A stretch of 64,000 bases of DNA, taken from assembly GCF_003226535.1 (NCBI RefSeq), contig NZ_QKOB01000006.1, positions 312,440 through 376,439 of the forward strand, given 5' to 3'. Numbering within the stretch: position 1 is the first letter of the stretch; each line of letters opens with the position of its first letter. Of this stretch, positions 48,634-57,239 are shown in pieces. This DNA is from Meiothermus sp. Pnk-1 (GTDB lineage: Bacteria; Deinococcota; Deinococci; Deinococcales; Thermaceae). Position numbers and translations under genes: made by a program. Under the pieces are notes generated by a model. That model had not been told where the DNA came from and ran no database searches. It was given only the letters and a program-made list of their open reading frames with translations.

Positions 48634-49269
48634 ATGTTCCCGCTTTATGACATCAACCGCTCTCGCCGCGTTCCTTACGTGCTGCGGTTATTGGTGCTGA
48701 CGAACCTAGCCGTATTCGTTTGGCAGTTTTTTCTCTTTCCCGACCCCGATCAGGCCATCTTGCAGTATGGGTTCATCCCCTCGAGGTTCTGGGCCGACCC
48801 CACGGCGGAGTGGCCACGAATTTTCACCAGCATGTTCTTGCACGGCGGGCTTGCGCACCTATTGGGGAACATGTGGTTTTTATGGGTCTTTGGCGACAAC
48901 GTCGAAGACCGCTTGGGCCATCTTCGCTTTTTGCTGTTCTACCTTCTGGGCGGTGTCGCGGCGGCTTTGGCCCAAGGGTTGGTGTTTGCCTCCACCGGTG
49001 CCCCTATGGTGGGGGCATCCGGAGCGATCTCCGCGGTGCTGGGGGCTTATATCGTGCTTTTCCCTCGCGCCACGGTGCTGTCGCTGGTAGGTTGGATCCC
49101 CCTGCCGGTTCCGGCCTTTATTTACCTGGGTTATTGGGCCTTGATCCAGCTCTTGCAAAGCTTCGCCGGAGTGGAGGGGATCGCCTTCTGGGCGCACATC
49201 GGCGGCTTTATCTTCGGGATGGTGTCGGTACGGGTGTTTACCCCGCCCTGGACCTCGAGGCGCTACTAG
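48634..49269 (+). CDS. Rhomboid family intramembrane serine protease
   Basis: 211 residues, six transmembrane helices. Complete active site: His70/His75/Asn79 region (LHGGLAHLLGN), nucleophile Ser129 in VGASGAIS and catalytic His188 in FWAHIGGF. It cleaves helices of membrane substrates. A partial, decayed relative with closely matching blocks is encoded at 30811-31185. TAGCTT lies 5 nt before the ATG and there is no Shine-Dalgarno. Confidence 0.92.
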   Translation: MFPLYDINRSRRVPYVLRLLVLTNLAVFVWQFFLFPDPDQAILQYGFIPSRFWADPTAEWPRIFTSMFLHGGLAHLLGNMWFLWVFGDNVEDRLGHLRFLLFYLLGGVAAALAQGLVFASTGAPMVGASGAISAVLGAYIVLFPRATVLSLVGWIPLPVPAFIYLGYWALIQLLQSFAGVEGIAFWAHIGGFIFGMVSVRVFTPPWTSRRY

Positions 49270-49368
49270 CGGTCTGCTAACAGGATTTACAACGACCCTC
49301 AGAGCGCAACGCTACGCCCGGAGCCACCTCTGAAGCCCATCTCATCTACTGACCTTAGGCTAGGGTTT

Positions 49369-51057
49369 ATGCGGTGGGGGCTTCTGTTGCTGGTGCTGCT
49401 GGCCTTGGGTTGCCGGGGCCAGCAGCTGCCGGGAGCGTACCAGGAACTCGAGCGGGCCTTGCAGCAACAGGACCTCCTGGCCCTGGCCAGCCTGGCCGCT
49501 GACCCTGGTTTTGCCGGGCTGGTGGCGGCGCGCACGCTGGCCGCCGATCCCACCCTTTCCGCCCTCGAGCGAGCCCCCCACGCCTTAGCCTGGGCGCGCT
49601 TTCTCGAGCAATCAAGGGCCTTTGAGCCGGGCTTCACCCCTCGCACCGCTTGGGCACAGGCCGCCCCGCTTCTGGAAGCCGCCGGGATGCGCACCGAGGC
49701 TATCGAGGCGTACACCCGGCTCCTACCTGCCCCGGAAGCGGTCTCCGGCCTGCGTCGCCTGACCTCGGGCGATGACCTCTACCATAGGCTCTACGCGGGC
49801 AAAGCCTATGAAGCGCTGGTAGAGGTCTTGCCGGAGGGGGTACGACCCGACCTTAGGGCGCCTGCGCTGTACCGGTTGGGGCGCTACCGCGAGGCCATTC
49901 CCGCGTATCGGGAGTGGTCTAAAACCGACCCCAAAGGGCTCTACGGTTTGGGCTGGAGCCTTTACCTGAGCAATCAACAGGCGCTGGGCATCCAAACCTT
50001 GGCCCGCTACGATCTACGCGAGAGCCGCTTTGCCCAGGGGGCTTGGTTGCAGAGTCAGGGACAGATCCCCCAGGCCATCGCCGCCTACCGCGAAAGCACC
50101 CCCGAGGGGCAATGGCGGGCAGCAGGGTTGCTCGAGCAGGGAGGTCGCCTCCGCGAGGCCCTCCTGGTTTATCTCCAGCTGGCCCGGCCCCAGCCTGCCT
50201 CTGACCGCTCCTCCTCCCCGGCGTCTTTCCGCGACGACGCCGCTTACCGAGCCTGGGTACTGGCCCGACAGATCGGCGCGGGCGAGCTCGAGCGCCAAGC
50301 GTACACCCTGCTTGGGGGCGGGCTAGCCGTCCTGGCCGGGAAGCCCCTCGAGCCCAAGCTAGCCCCCGCGCTCCCCCCTCTAGCGCAAGAGCCCTCGGCC
50401 ATCCCCATAGCCCGTGCACTCGCCCAGCACGGAAAAACCGAGTGGGCCCGGGGCGAGCTGCGCTACGCCCTGCTGCAAACCTCCGACCCTTCCAGCCAAC
50501 TGGCCCTGCTGCGAGAGCTGCAGGCGCTGGGGGCTTACCGTGAAACGATCCGCTCGGCCAGAGAGCTTCCCCCAAGCCGAGCGGTTTTGGAGGTAGTCTA
50601 CCCCCGCGCCTACGCCGAGTGGGTCGAGAAGTACGCCCAAGCCAACGGGCTCGAGCCCTCCTTGCTCTGGGGGTTGATGTGGCAAGAGTCGCACTTCGAT
50701 CCCCAGGCGGTGAGCCGTACCGGGGCCCAAGGGCTGTTGCAGTTTACCCGCCCCACCTGGGAGGATGTGGCGCGGATGCTGGGGGAAACCTCCGGTGATC
50801 GCTTCGACCCCGAGACCTCGATCCGCTACGGAGCCCGTTATCTACGCTGGCTCTACGACCGCTGCACCTTTGTGGACGAGGCGGAACGCTGGCCCTGCGC
50901 AGTCCTGGCCTACAATGGCGGGATTGGCTACGTGCGGCGGGGTATCGAAGCAAGCGGTTCGCTGAAGAACTTTTTGCGCTTTCAGGAACGAGAGGAACCT
51001 CGCGAATTCTTACCGAGCGTGCTGGAAGCCTACGCCTACTACCATTACTTGTACTGA
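49369..51057 (+). CDS. Lipoprotein lytic transglycosylase with helical repeats and SLT domain
   Basis: 562 residues. Signal peptide with a lipobox (LLALGC, Cys15). Residues 20-400 form degenerate helical (TPR/SEL1-like) repeats such as RLGRYREAIPAYREWSKTDP; residues about 415-555 are an SLT domain with the catalytic Glu in MWQESHFDPQAVS and GAQGLLQFTRPTW. It cleaves peptidoglycan glycan strands, similar to Slt70. TAGGCT at 49356-49361 stands 7 nt before the ATG (leaderless). Confidence 0.9.
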   Translation: MRWGLLLLVLLALGCRGQQLPGAYQELERALQQQDLLALASLAADPGFAGLVAARTLAADPTLSALERAPHALAWARFLEQSRAFEPGFTPRTAWAQAAPLLEAAGMRTEAIEAYTRLLPAPEAVSGLRRLTSGDDLYHRLYAGKAYEALVEVLPEGVRPDLRAPALYRLGRYREAIPAYREWSKTDPKGLYGLGWSLYLSNQQALGIQTLARYDLRESRFAQGAWLQSQGQIPQAIAAYRESTPEGQWRAAGLLEQGGRLREALLVYLQLARPQPASDRSSSPASFRDDAAYRAWVLARQIGAGELERQAYTLLGGGLAVLAGKPLEPKLAPALPPLAQEPSAIPIARALAQHGKTEWARGELRYALLQTSDPSSQLALLRELQALGAYRETIRSARELPPSRAVLEVVYPRAYAEWVEKYAQANGLEPSLLWGLMWQESHFDPQAVSRTGAQGLLQFTRPTWEDVARMLGETSGDRFDPETSIRYGARYLRWLYDRCTFVDEAERWPCAVLAYNGGIGYVRRGIEASGSLKNFLRFQEREEPREFLPSVLEAYAYYHYLY

Positions 51058-51356
51058 AAAGTGGTCTCGGGCTAAACGCAAGACGCCGCGTGGGGTGGGC
51101 CGGGATTTCGGCGCGCACGCCGCAACGGCTTGGTTATTGACCCGGGGAGAGGCCCATGGATGCTGAGTGTCTCCAGCCCTAGGCTTCGGTAAGGCTTGGG
51201 AAATAAAGCACAAATTGTGAGCTGATGGCTAGCCCCTCTTTGAGAAAAGAAGTACAAATGTCCCTAGAGCCGGCGGCAGCGAGCCTGCCCCGCGGTCCCG
51301 GTGGAATGGCGGCGGTAACAAAGCCAACGGGATTGCCTAACCCCAGGAGGATTTAG
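51058..51356. other. 299-nt gap before the NDH-2 gene
   Basis: Nothing secure is seen apart from AGGAGG before the NDH-2 start. A 32-codon frame at 51258-51356 ends with TAG touching the ATG at 51357; its own translation signals are weak, so it is not listed as a gene. Confidence 0.5.
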
Positions 51357-52643
51357 ATGGCAAAAAAGCACGTGGTTATATTAGGCGCAGGGTTTGCCGG
51401 GCTAGGCGCGGTGCGGGTGCTAGGGCGCGAAAAGGATCTGCAAATCACACTGGTGGATAAAAACAATTACCACCTCTTTCTGCCCCTTCTGTACCAGGTG
51501 GCCTCCGCTGGGCTCGAGGCCCCCCAGATTGCCATGCCGATCCGAGCCTTCTTGCGCCGCTACCCTAATGCCCAGTTCGTAATGGGCCAGGCCGAGCGGG
51601 TGGACACCCAGGCCAAGGTGCTCTTTGTGGATGGCCAGCCCATTCCCTACGACTATCTCATCGTGGGCAGCGGAAGCCGCAGCTTCGACTTCGGCATTCC
51701 TGGGGTGGCCCGGTACGCCCTGGGGCTCAAAAGCCTCGAGGAGGCCCTGCGGGTGCGCGACCGAGCCCTCTCGGCCGCCGAAGAGGCGGCGCGGACCCCC
51801 GATCCTCAGCGGCGCCAGGCCCTGCTGACCTTTGTGATCGTGGGAGGGGGCCCCACCGGGGTGGAGCTGGCAGGGGCTTTGGGCGAACTCAAAAAACACG
51901 TGGTCGCCCGGGATTACCCGGAGTTGCGGGGCGCTGAACTGCGCATCGTGCTGATCGAGGCGAGCAAGCGTCTACTGGGGGCTTTTTCCGAAGCCTCTTC
52001 GCGCTACGCGGAACGCTCCCTCAAGTCTTTGGGGGTAGAGGTGCTCAAAGACAGTCGAGTGGCCGAGGTCAGCGAAGCCGGGGTCCGGCTCGAGAGCGGC
52101 GAGTTCATCCCCAGCTTTGTGGTGGTCTGGTCGGCAGGGGTAGCAGGAGCAGCCCTGCCGGGCCTACCTACCACACGCGGCAACCGCGTCGCCACCACTC
52201 CCGAACTCTTTGTGCCGGAGGCCCCTGAGGTGTATGTGGCCGGGGACATGAACTACCTCGAGGTGAACGGCAAGCCCCTGCCGCAAGTCGCCCCCACCGC
52301 CATGCAGCAAGGGACCTGGGCCGCCCGGAACATCCTGCGCCGCCTACGAGGGCAGCCACAACTCCCCTTCCGCTATAAAGACAAGGGCAACCTGGCGGTA
52401 CTGGGGCGGGCCAAGGCGGTGGCCGAGCTGGGCCGGGTCAAGTTCACGGGGTTCTTGGCTTGGGTTACCTGGCTGGCCGTGCACATCTACTACCTAGCGG
52501 GGTTCCGCAACCGGCTGCTGGTGCTCTCCAACTGGGCCTATAGCTACTTGACTTACGATTACGCGGTACGGGTCATCCACCGGCGCCACTCCTTCCCCCA
52601 AGGTGAAGGGGTCGGGAAGGATCCCGAGCCGGTGCTGGCGTAA
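51357..52643 (+). CDS. ndh: Type II NADH:quinone oxidoreductase (NDH-2 family)
   Basis: 428 residues with two Rossmann motifs: FAD site VVILGAGFAGLGAVR at the N-terminus and NAD site FVIVGGGPTGVELAGAL near residue 160. The segment VYVAGDMNYLEVNGKPLPQVAPTAMQQG, shown in part in other terms, is typical of NDH-2, and the C-terminus has the hydrophobic membrane-binding helices LAWVTWLAVHIYYLAGF. Non-proton-pumping entry of electrons into the quinone pool. A strong terminator follows. Confidence 0.92.
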   Translation: MAKKHVVILGAGFAGLGAVRVLGREKDLQITLVDKNNYHLFLPLLYQVASAGLEAPQIAMPIRAFLRRYPNAQFVMGQAERVDTQAKVLFVDGQPIPYDYLIVGSGSRSFDFGIPGVARYALGLKSLEEALRVRDRALSAAEEAARTPDPQRRQALLTFVIVGGGPTGVELAGALGELKKHVVARDYPELRGAELRIVLIEASKRLLGAFSEASSRYAERSLKSLGVEVLKDSRVAEVSEAGVRLESGEFIPSFVVVWSAGVAGAALPGLPTTRGNRVATTPELFVPEAPEVYVAGDMNYLEVNGKPLPQVAPTAMQQGTWAARNILRRLRGQPQLPFRYKDKGNLAVLGRAKAVAELGRVKFTGFLAWVTWLAVHIYYLAGFRNRLLVLSNWAYSYLTYDYAVRVIHRRHSFPQGEGVGKDPEPVLA

Positions 52644-52655
52644 AGGACCGCAAAC

Positions 52656-52694
52656 GCAGCCCCCTCCTGCTGGGAGGGGGCTGCGCTGCTTTTT
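52656..52694 (+). terminator. Rho-independent terminator after the NDH-2 gene
   Basis: A perfect 12-bp stem (GCAGCCCCCTCC and complement) with a 5-nt loop, then GCGC and a T run at 52690-52694. It also lies at the 3' side of the convergent ribbon-helix-helix gene. Confidence 0.9.
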
Positions 52695-52712
52695 GTGGCC
52701 GCGTTGGGCGGC

Positions 52713-52937
52713 TCATTCCTCCTCGAGCACTTCAGCCTCGAGCGTCCTGCGCAGCTCTTCCAGGTCGGCTTTGCCCGCATCGAGCTCCTGAGCGATTTTC
52801 TGGATCGCCAGCCGCACCACCTCGGATTTCGAGACCAGGCGTTCGGGGCTGGAGAGCTCATAGGCCGCCTTGGTCAGGAGGGCGTCCTGGTCATCGCTGA
52901 TTACCACTTGCAGGCGTTTTTTCTCCTTTTTGGGCAT
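52713..52937 (-). CDS. Ribbon-helix-helix DNA-binding protein
   Basis: 74 residues: a basic start (PKKEKKRLQVVISDDQDALL) forming the beta ribbon, helix-turn-helix SKSEVVRLAIQKIAQEL, and an acidic C-terminal helix ending LEEE. Typical CopG/Arc fold repressor. No toxin partner is adjacent. Its own promoter is strong, and a cluster of TGAGTAT half-sites stands between it and murA. Confidence 0.8.
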   Translation of the reverse strand: MPKKEKKRLQVVISDDQDALLTKAAYELSSPERLVSKSEVVRLAIQKIAQELDAGKADLEELRRTLEAEVLEEE

Positions 52938-53002
52938 CGCTGGGTTAATTCTCCTGGGATGTTTATATCCAACAGCCTTTGCCTCGCGGTCCAGGTATGC
53001 TC

Positions 53003-53032
53003 ACTTTAGCATGAAGCAGCAATACTTGACAA
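53003..53032 (-). promoter_or_regulatory. Promoter of the ribbon-helix-helix gene
   Basis: Minus strand TTGTCA (53027-53032), 18-nt spacer, TAAAGT (53003-53008), about 66 nt before the start codon. Confidence 0.6.
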
Positions 53033-53052
53033 TGCAAAAGCTGGTATATACG

Positions 53053-53084
53053 CTCAAGTTGAGTATGGTGAGTATCATACTCAA
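53053..53084. promoter_or_regulatory. Operator-like repeat cluster between the RHH gene and murA
   Basis: A perfect 9-bp inverted repeat, TTGAGTATG-N8-CATACTCAA (53059-53084), with a third direct copy of the half-site (GTGAGTAT) in its spacer and an overlapping CTCAAGTTGAG palindrome at 53053. Three half-sites on an 8-9 bp pitch suit cooperative binding of ribbon-helix-helix dimers. Confidence 0.65.
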
Positions 53085-53127
53085 GATATAGCGTAAGTCG
53101 ATCCAACGTCTAGGGGAGTCTCGATAT

Positions 53128-54399
53128 ATGGAACGTGCGCTGGTTGTACAAGGTGGAATCCCGCTACGGGGCGAACTCCGGGTCAACCCGGCGAAGAACT
53201 CAGCCCTCAAAATCATGGTGGCGAGCCTGCTCACCCCGGAGCCCGTCACCCTCATCGAGGTTCCGCGCCTGCGCGACGTAGACGTGATGCTCGAGCTTTT
53301 GTCCCACCTCGGCACCCGCTATGCCTGGGAGGGCCATACCCTGCACCTGCACACCCCGGAGATCAAAAACACCGAGGCTCCCCGCGAGCTAGTGGACAAA
53401 ATGCGGGCCAGCTTTATCGTGATGGGCGCCCTGCTAGGCCGGGTGGGCGAGGCCATCGTGCCAATGCCCGGCGGCTGTCAGTTCGGCCCCCGCCCGGTGG
53501 ATCAACACCTCAAGGCCCTGAGTCGGCTGGGGGCTGAGATCCGGGAAGAAAACGGCTTCTTCCACGCCCGGCAGACCCGTAGACCCTCGGGCCGGGTGGT
53601 TTTCGACATGCCTACCCTGGGGGGCACGGAACAAGCGCTTTTGGCCGCAGCCCTAGGCGGGGAAGCCACCTTGGTCAACGTGGCCCAAGAACCCGAGATC
53701 GAAGACCTGTGCCGCTTTTTGCAGATGCTGGGGGTGGAGGTCCAAGGCACCGGCAGCAGCATCCTGCGGGTGCGAGGGAAGGAGCTGCTGGGCGGGGGCA
53801 GCTACAGCATCATCCCCGACCGCATCGAGGCGGGAACCTTCCTGTTGATGGCTGCGGCCACCCGAGGGGGGGTCACCCTCACCCACGTCAACCCTCAACA
53901 CATGGATGCCCTGCTGGACAAGCTGGCTCAATCCGGCCATCACCTCGAGGTGGGTCTCGACTGGGTGAAGCTCGAGGCCACCGCTACCCCCTCCCCCCTC
54001 AGCGTAGAGGCGCGGGAGTACCCTGGCTTCGCCACCGATCTACAACCGCTGATGGCCGCTTACTTGGCCACCGTGCCAGGTACCTCCACCGTAGCCGACC
54101 GGGTCTACCCCGACCGCTTTGGCTACGTGGGCGAGCTGGCCCGTATGGGGGCCGACGCCAGCCGTAAGGAAGGGGTGCTGCTGGTGAGCGGCAAGGCCCT
54201 GATGGGGGCCAACGTCAAGGCTGCCGATATCCGCGCCGGTGGGGCGTTGATCCTGGCCGCCCTGGCCGCCGAGGGCGAGAGCAAGATCGAGGGCATGCAA
54301 TACGTGGAGCGTGGCTATGAGCGGCTGCCTGCCCGCCTGCAAGCCCTGGGGGCCAGGGTGAGCTTCGGGCAACCCGCCCTGGCCCTGGCTGCGGACTGA
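53128..54399 (+). CDS. murA: UDP-N-acetylglucosamine 1-carboxyvinyltransferase
   Basis: 423 residues. Lys23-Asn24 in NPAKNSALKIM (substrate binding) and the catalytic Cys117 in PMPGGCQFGPRPVD identify MurA, the first committed enzyme of peptidoglycan synthesis; the Cys is the site of fosfomycin attack. The C-terminal ADIRAGGALILAALAAEGES is also typical. It is transcribed away from the ribbon-helix-helix gene across the shared operator-like cluster. Confidence 0.95.
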   Translation: MERALVVQGGIPLRGELRVNPAKNSALKIMVASLLTPEPVTLIEVPRLRDVDVMLELLSHLGTRYAWEGHTLHLHTPEIKNTEAPRELVDKMRASFIVMGALLGRVGEAIVPMPGGCQFGPRPVDQHLKALSRLGAEIREENGFFHARQTRRPSGRVVFDMPTLGGTEQALLAAALGGEATLVNVAQEPEIEDLCRFLQMLGVEVQGTGSSILRVRGKELLGGGSYSIIPDRIEAGTFLLMAAATRGGVTLTHVNPQHMDALLDKLAQSGHHLEVGLDWVKLEATATPSPLSVEAREYPGFATDLQPLMAAYLATVPGTSTVADRVYPDRFGYVGELARMGADASRKEGVLLVSGKALMGANVKAADIRAGGALILAALAAEGESKIEGMQYVERGYERLPARLQALGARVSFGQPALALAAD

Positions 54400-54462
54400 A
54401 AACCGCTCCCAAGGCAGCGCTCATTTGGCGTTTTGCCTGGGGTGTTCTATACTCGGTGGGTT

Positions 54463-55561
54463 ATGGATCTGCCAACCCTTCAGCACCGACTCGACGCCCT
54501 CCGGGGGTATCTTTGACATCTCCGGCAAAGAATCCCGCCTGAGAGAGCTGGAAGTAAAGCTCAACGACCCTCATCTTTGGGATAACCCTACCGAGGCGAG
54601 AGCGATCAGCCAGGAAGCTACCCGGCTGCGCAAGGCGGTGGAAAACTACCGCAGGCTCGAGTCCGACCTGCAGGGTTTGCTCGAGCTATGGCCGGAGCTA
54701 AGCGCGGAGGAGCGCGCGCAGATGCAGCCCGATCTGGACCGGGCGGGCCGCGAACTGGAGGACCTCTACCACGAAACCCTGCTCTCCTTTCCCTACGCCG
54801 AGAACGCCGCTATCGTAACCATCAAGCCCGGCGCGGGTGGGACCGAGGCCTGCGACTGGGCGCAGATGCTCTACCGGATGTACACCCGCTTCGCCGAGCG
54901 GCACGGCTTCAAGGTAGAGGTCGTGGACGTAGAGCCGGGGGCCGAGGCGGGCATTGACCTGGCCCAGTTCATCGTGCGGGGCGAGTACGCCTACGGGCTG
55001 CTCTCGGTGGAGGCCGGGGTGCACCGGCTGGTGCGCCCATCGCCGTTCAACGCCCAGGGCAAGCGGCAGACCAGCTTCGCCGCGCTCGAGGTGATGCCGG
55101 AGGTAGACGAGTCGGTGGAGGTAGAGATCAACCCCGAGGACCTGCGCATCGACGTGATGCGCTCGCAGGGCAAGGGCGGGCAGGGGGTCAACACCACCGA
55201 CAGCGCGGTGCGGGTGGTGCACTTGCCCACCGGGATCATGGTCAAGTGCCAGATCACCCGCAGCCAGCAGAAGAACAAAGAGCTCGCCATGAACATCCTG
55301 CGCTCCAAGCTCTTCGAGATCGAGTGGAAGAAAAAGCAGGAGGAGCTGGCCCGGCTCAAGGGCGAGTCGCGCCCCAACGAGTGGGGCAGCCAGATACGGA
55401 GCTACGTGCTCGACAAGCAGTACGTCAAGGATCACCGCACCGGCGAGATGCGCCACGATCCCGAGAACGTGCTGGATGGCGACCTGGAGAATTTGGTGTG
55501 GGCCGGGCTGGAGTGGAAAGCCGGGCGGCGGGAGACGGTGGCGGCGGGAGACGAGGATTGA
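54463..55561 (+). CDS. prfB: Peptide chain release factor 2, with programmed +1 frameshift
   Basis: ATG 54463 opens a 17-codon frame ([17 protein letters not shown]) that meets TGA at 54514. The site is the canonical RF2 signal: an internal Shine-Dalgarno-like CGGGGG, then TAT CTT TGA C. After the +1 shift at CTT the frame resumes with [12 protein letters not shown] and runs to 55561, for 365 residues. The class-specific SPF tripeptide (RPSPFN) and the catalytic GGQ ([11 protein letters not shown]) are present. Low RF2 promotes frameshifting, an autoregulatory loop. A TATACT box stands 9 nt before the ATG. Confidence 0.96.
54502..54517 (+). promoter_or_regulatory. RF2 programmed +1 frameshift site
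   Basis: CGGGGG (Shine-Dalgarno-like) at 54502-54507, then TAT, the slippery CTT at 54511-54513 and the stop TGA followed by C. Spacing is as in known RF2 sites. Confidence 0.95.
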
Positions 55562-55577
55562 ACCCCTCCTCGTTGCA

Positions 55578-55595
55578 CTGCCGCAGGAGCGGCAG
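55578..55595. terminator. Hairpin after prfB
   Basis: CTGCCGC, 4-nt loop, GCGGCAG, 17 nt after the prfB stop; no T run. Confidence 0.5.
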
Positions 55596-55758
55596 CTTGG
55601 CTTACCGGCTCCAGGGCCGGTCCATGCAGCCCGCCGAAACCCGGAGGTTTATCGCGGCATTGGCATCGGTTCGCCGAGGGCAAACGGTTGCGATGGCGGA
55701 TTCGCCGGCGTCCTCTTGCAAGCCTCTGCTGGGTGCACCCCGAGCAAGCAGCGCTCCA

Positions 55759-55869
55759 CTACTCCTCTTGAGGCAAATCGTAGATCTCGAGCGCCTCTCG
55801 CCAGGCCTCGGAAATCTGCTCGCCTCGAGGCTTATGCTCTTTTTCCTGGGCAGGAACGGCAGTGATCAT
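55759..55869 (-). CDS. Small hypothetical protein, 36 residues
   Basis: A short frame with a near-perfect ribosome binding site (CAGGAGGT, 6 nt before ATG 55869). The product starts MITAVPAQEKEHKPRG and ends SEAWREALEIYDLPQEE, an amphipathic acidic helix. No family recognised. It stands alone between prfB and pilD, in a region otherwise without genes (55562-56087). Confidence 0.5.
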   Translation of the reverse strand: MITAVPAQEKEHKPRGEQISEAWREALEIYDLPQEE

Positions 55870-56087
55870 CGCGGACCTCCTGAGGCTCAGGTTAGACCGC
55901 ATTGGGACCGCTCGAGTCGGAGTAGATGAGGGGGTCTTACACGCGGGCAAGAGCGGGGCAACGGGAAACTACACCAGGTCATTTTTAGCGCCTGGGAGGG
56001 GCTCGAGGCCACTTTATTCGCCAGTGCTCTACACCGCCAGCGTCACCTGACGGGAGGAGGGGGTGGGGTAACGGCTAAAATGGGCGG

Positions 56088-57176
56088 GTGACGATCTCCC
56101 TGGTGATATTCGCGTTCGTCTTCGGAGCCGTCATCGGCTCATTCTTGAACGTGGTGATCTACCGCCTCCCGGCAAAGAAGTCCATCGTCTATCCGCCCTC
56201 GAGCTGCCCCCATTGCGGCCACCGGCTTAGGCCCTCAGAGCTCATCCCCATCCTCTCTTGGGCCCTCCTACGGGGGCGCTGCAAGAGCTGCGGCCAACCC
56301 ATCTCGGCGCGCTACCCGGCCATCGAGGCCCTGACCGGCCTGCTTTTCGCGGCAGCCGCGGCTTTGCGCCCGGAGTTCCCTGCCCTCCTGTTCATCTGGG
56401 CTTTTATCGCCGTCCTGATCGCGCTCTCCTTCATTGACATCGACACCTACGAGGTGCCGGACGCGCTGAGCTACGGCGGGCTGGCCCTGGGTCTTCTGGC
56501 CGCACCCCTGATCCTCCCTGGCGGCTTCTCATCTGCCCTCGAGGCCGCACTGATGGCCGCCGGATTGCTGGCCCTCATCAACGGATACGGGGTGCTGGCA
56601 GTGACGCGGGGCCGGGGCAACAAACCCGAAGGCCCGGTGGGGCTGCAAACCCTATACTTCGCAGCAGCGGTGGGGGCTTGGCTGGGGCCTGCTGCCGGGC
56701 TCGTGGCGGGGTTCCTCAACTGGGGTCTGAATGCCCGCAGCGCCCGGGTCTGGGCGGCCCCCGAAGCCCTGACGTTGGGGCTAGCCCTGCTGGGGCCGCT
56801 GGTGGCCTGGCTGATCCCCGGCTGGCCGCTGGGGGTGCAAGACGCGCTGCGCGGCCTCCTCATCGCCGGAGGCGGGATCGCCCTAGCCGGCGGGCTTTAC
56901 TGGGCCTTCCGGCCTGTGCCCGAAGAAGACGAGGAAGAAGTGGCGGTGCTGGGCTTTGGCGATGTAAAGCTCGCCGGGATGCTGGGGGCCTGGGTAGGGT
57001 TTTGGCCTTTCGTAGTGGGGATGTTCGTAGCGGTGATAGCGGGGGCGGTGATCGGGCTGGCCTTGCGCGAGCGCAAGGTTCCCTTCGTACCCTACTTGGC
57101 CTTGGGTGGAGTGGTCGCGCTCTTTTTCGGGCAACGGATCCTCGAGGGGTATCTGCGCTACCTGGGGATCAGCTGA
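56088..57176 (+). CDS. pilD: Prepilin peptidase/methyltransferase
   Basis: 362 residues. The cytoplasmic loop has the two zinc-type pairs CPHCG and CKSCG; the aspartyl protease sites are IDIDTYEVPD (about 110) and GFGDVKLAG (about 288). It cleaves and N-methylates type IV prepilins. It is about 100 residues longer than usual: the extra part between the two Asp motifs adds several hydrophobic segments and an acidic stretch (VPEEDEEEVAV) before the second Asp. Start is GTG 56088 with TAAAAT only 6 nt upstream (leaderless). Confidence 0.92.
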   Translation: MTISLVIFAFVFGAVIGSFLNVVIYRLPAKKSIVYPPSSCPHCGHRLRPSELIPILSWALLRGRCKSCGQPISARYPAIEALTGLLFAAAAALRPEFPALLFIWAFIAVLIALSFIDIDTYEVPDALSYGGLALGLLAAPLILPGGFSSALEAALMAAGLLALINGYGVLAVTRGRGNKPEGPVGLQTLYFAAAVGAWLGPAAGLVAGFLNWGLNARSARVWAAPEALTLGLALLGPLVAWLIPGWPLGVQDALRGLLIAGGGIALAGGLYWAFRPVPEEDEEEVAVLGFGDVKLAGMLGAWVGFWPFVVGMFVAVIAGAVIGLALRERKVPFVPYLALGGVVALFFGQRILEGYLRYLGIS

Positions 57177-57239
57177 TACCGTACCGCCGCAAGCGCTTGG
57201 GTATAGCATTGCCCCACGGTTTTTCGGTAGGCTTGGCGC

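Noticed and set aside
53026..53058. A fourth HAIR element near murA (CTTGACA and GCTCAAG words)
   Set aside because: The arms are about 20 nt apart instead of 7, so HspR spacing is not met; the words belong to the promoter and the TGAGTAT cluster.
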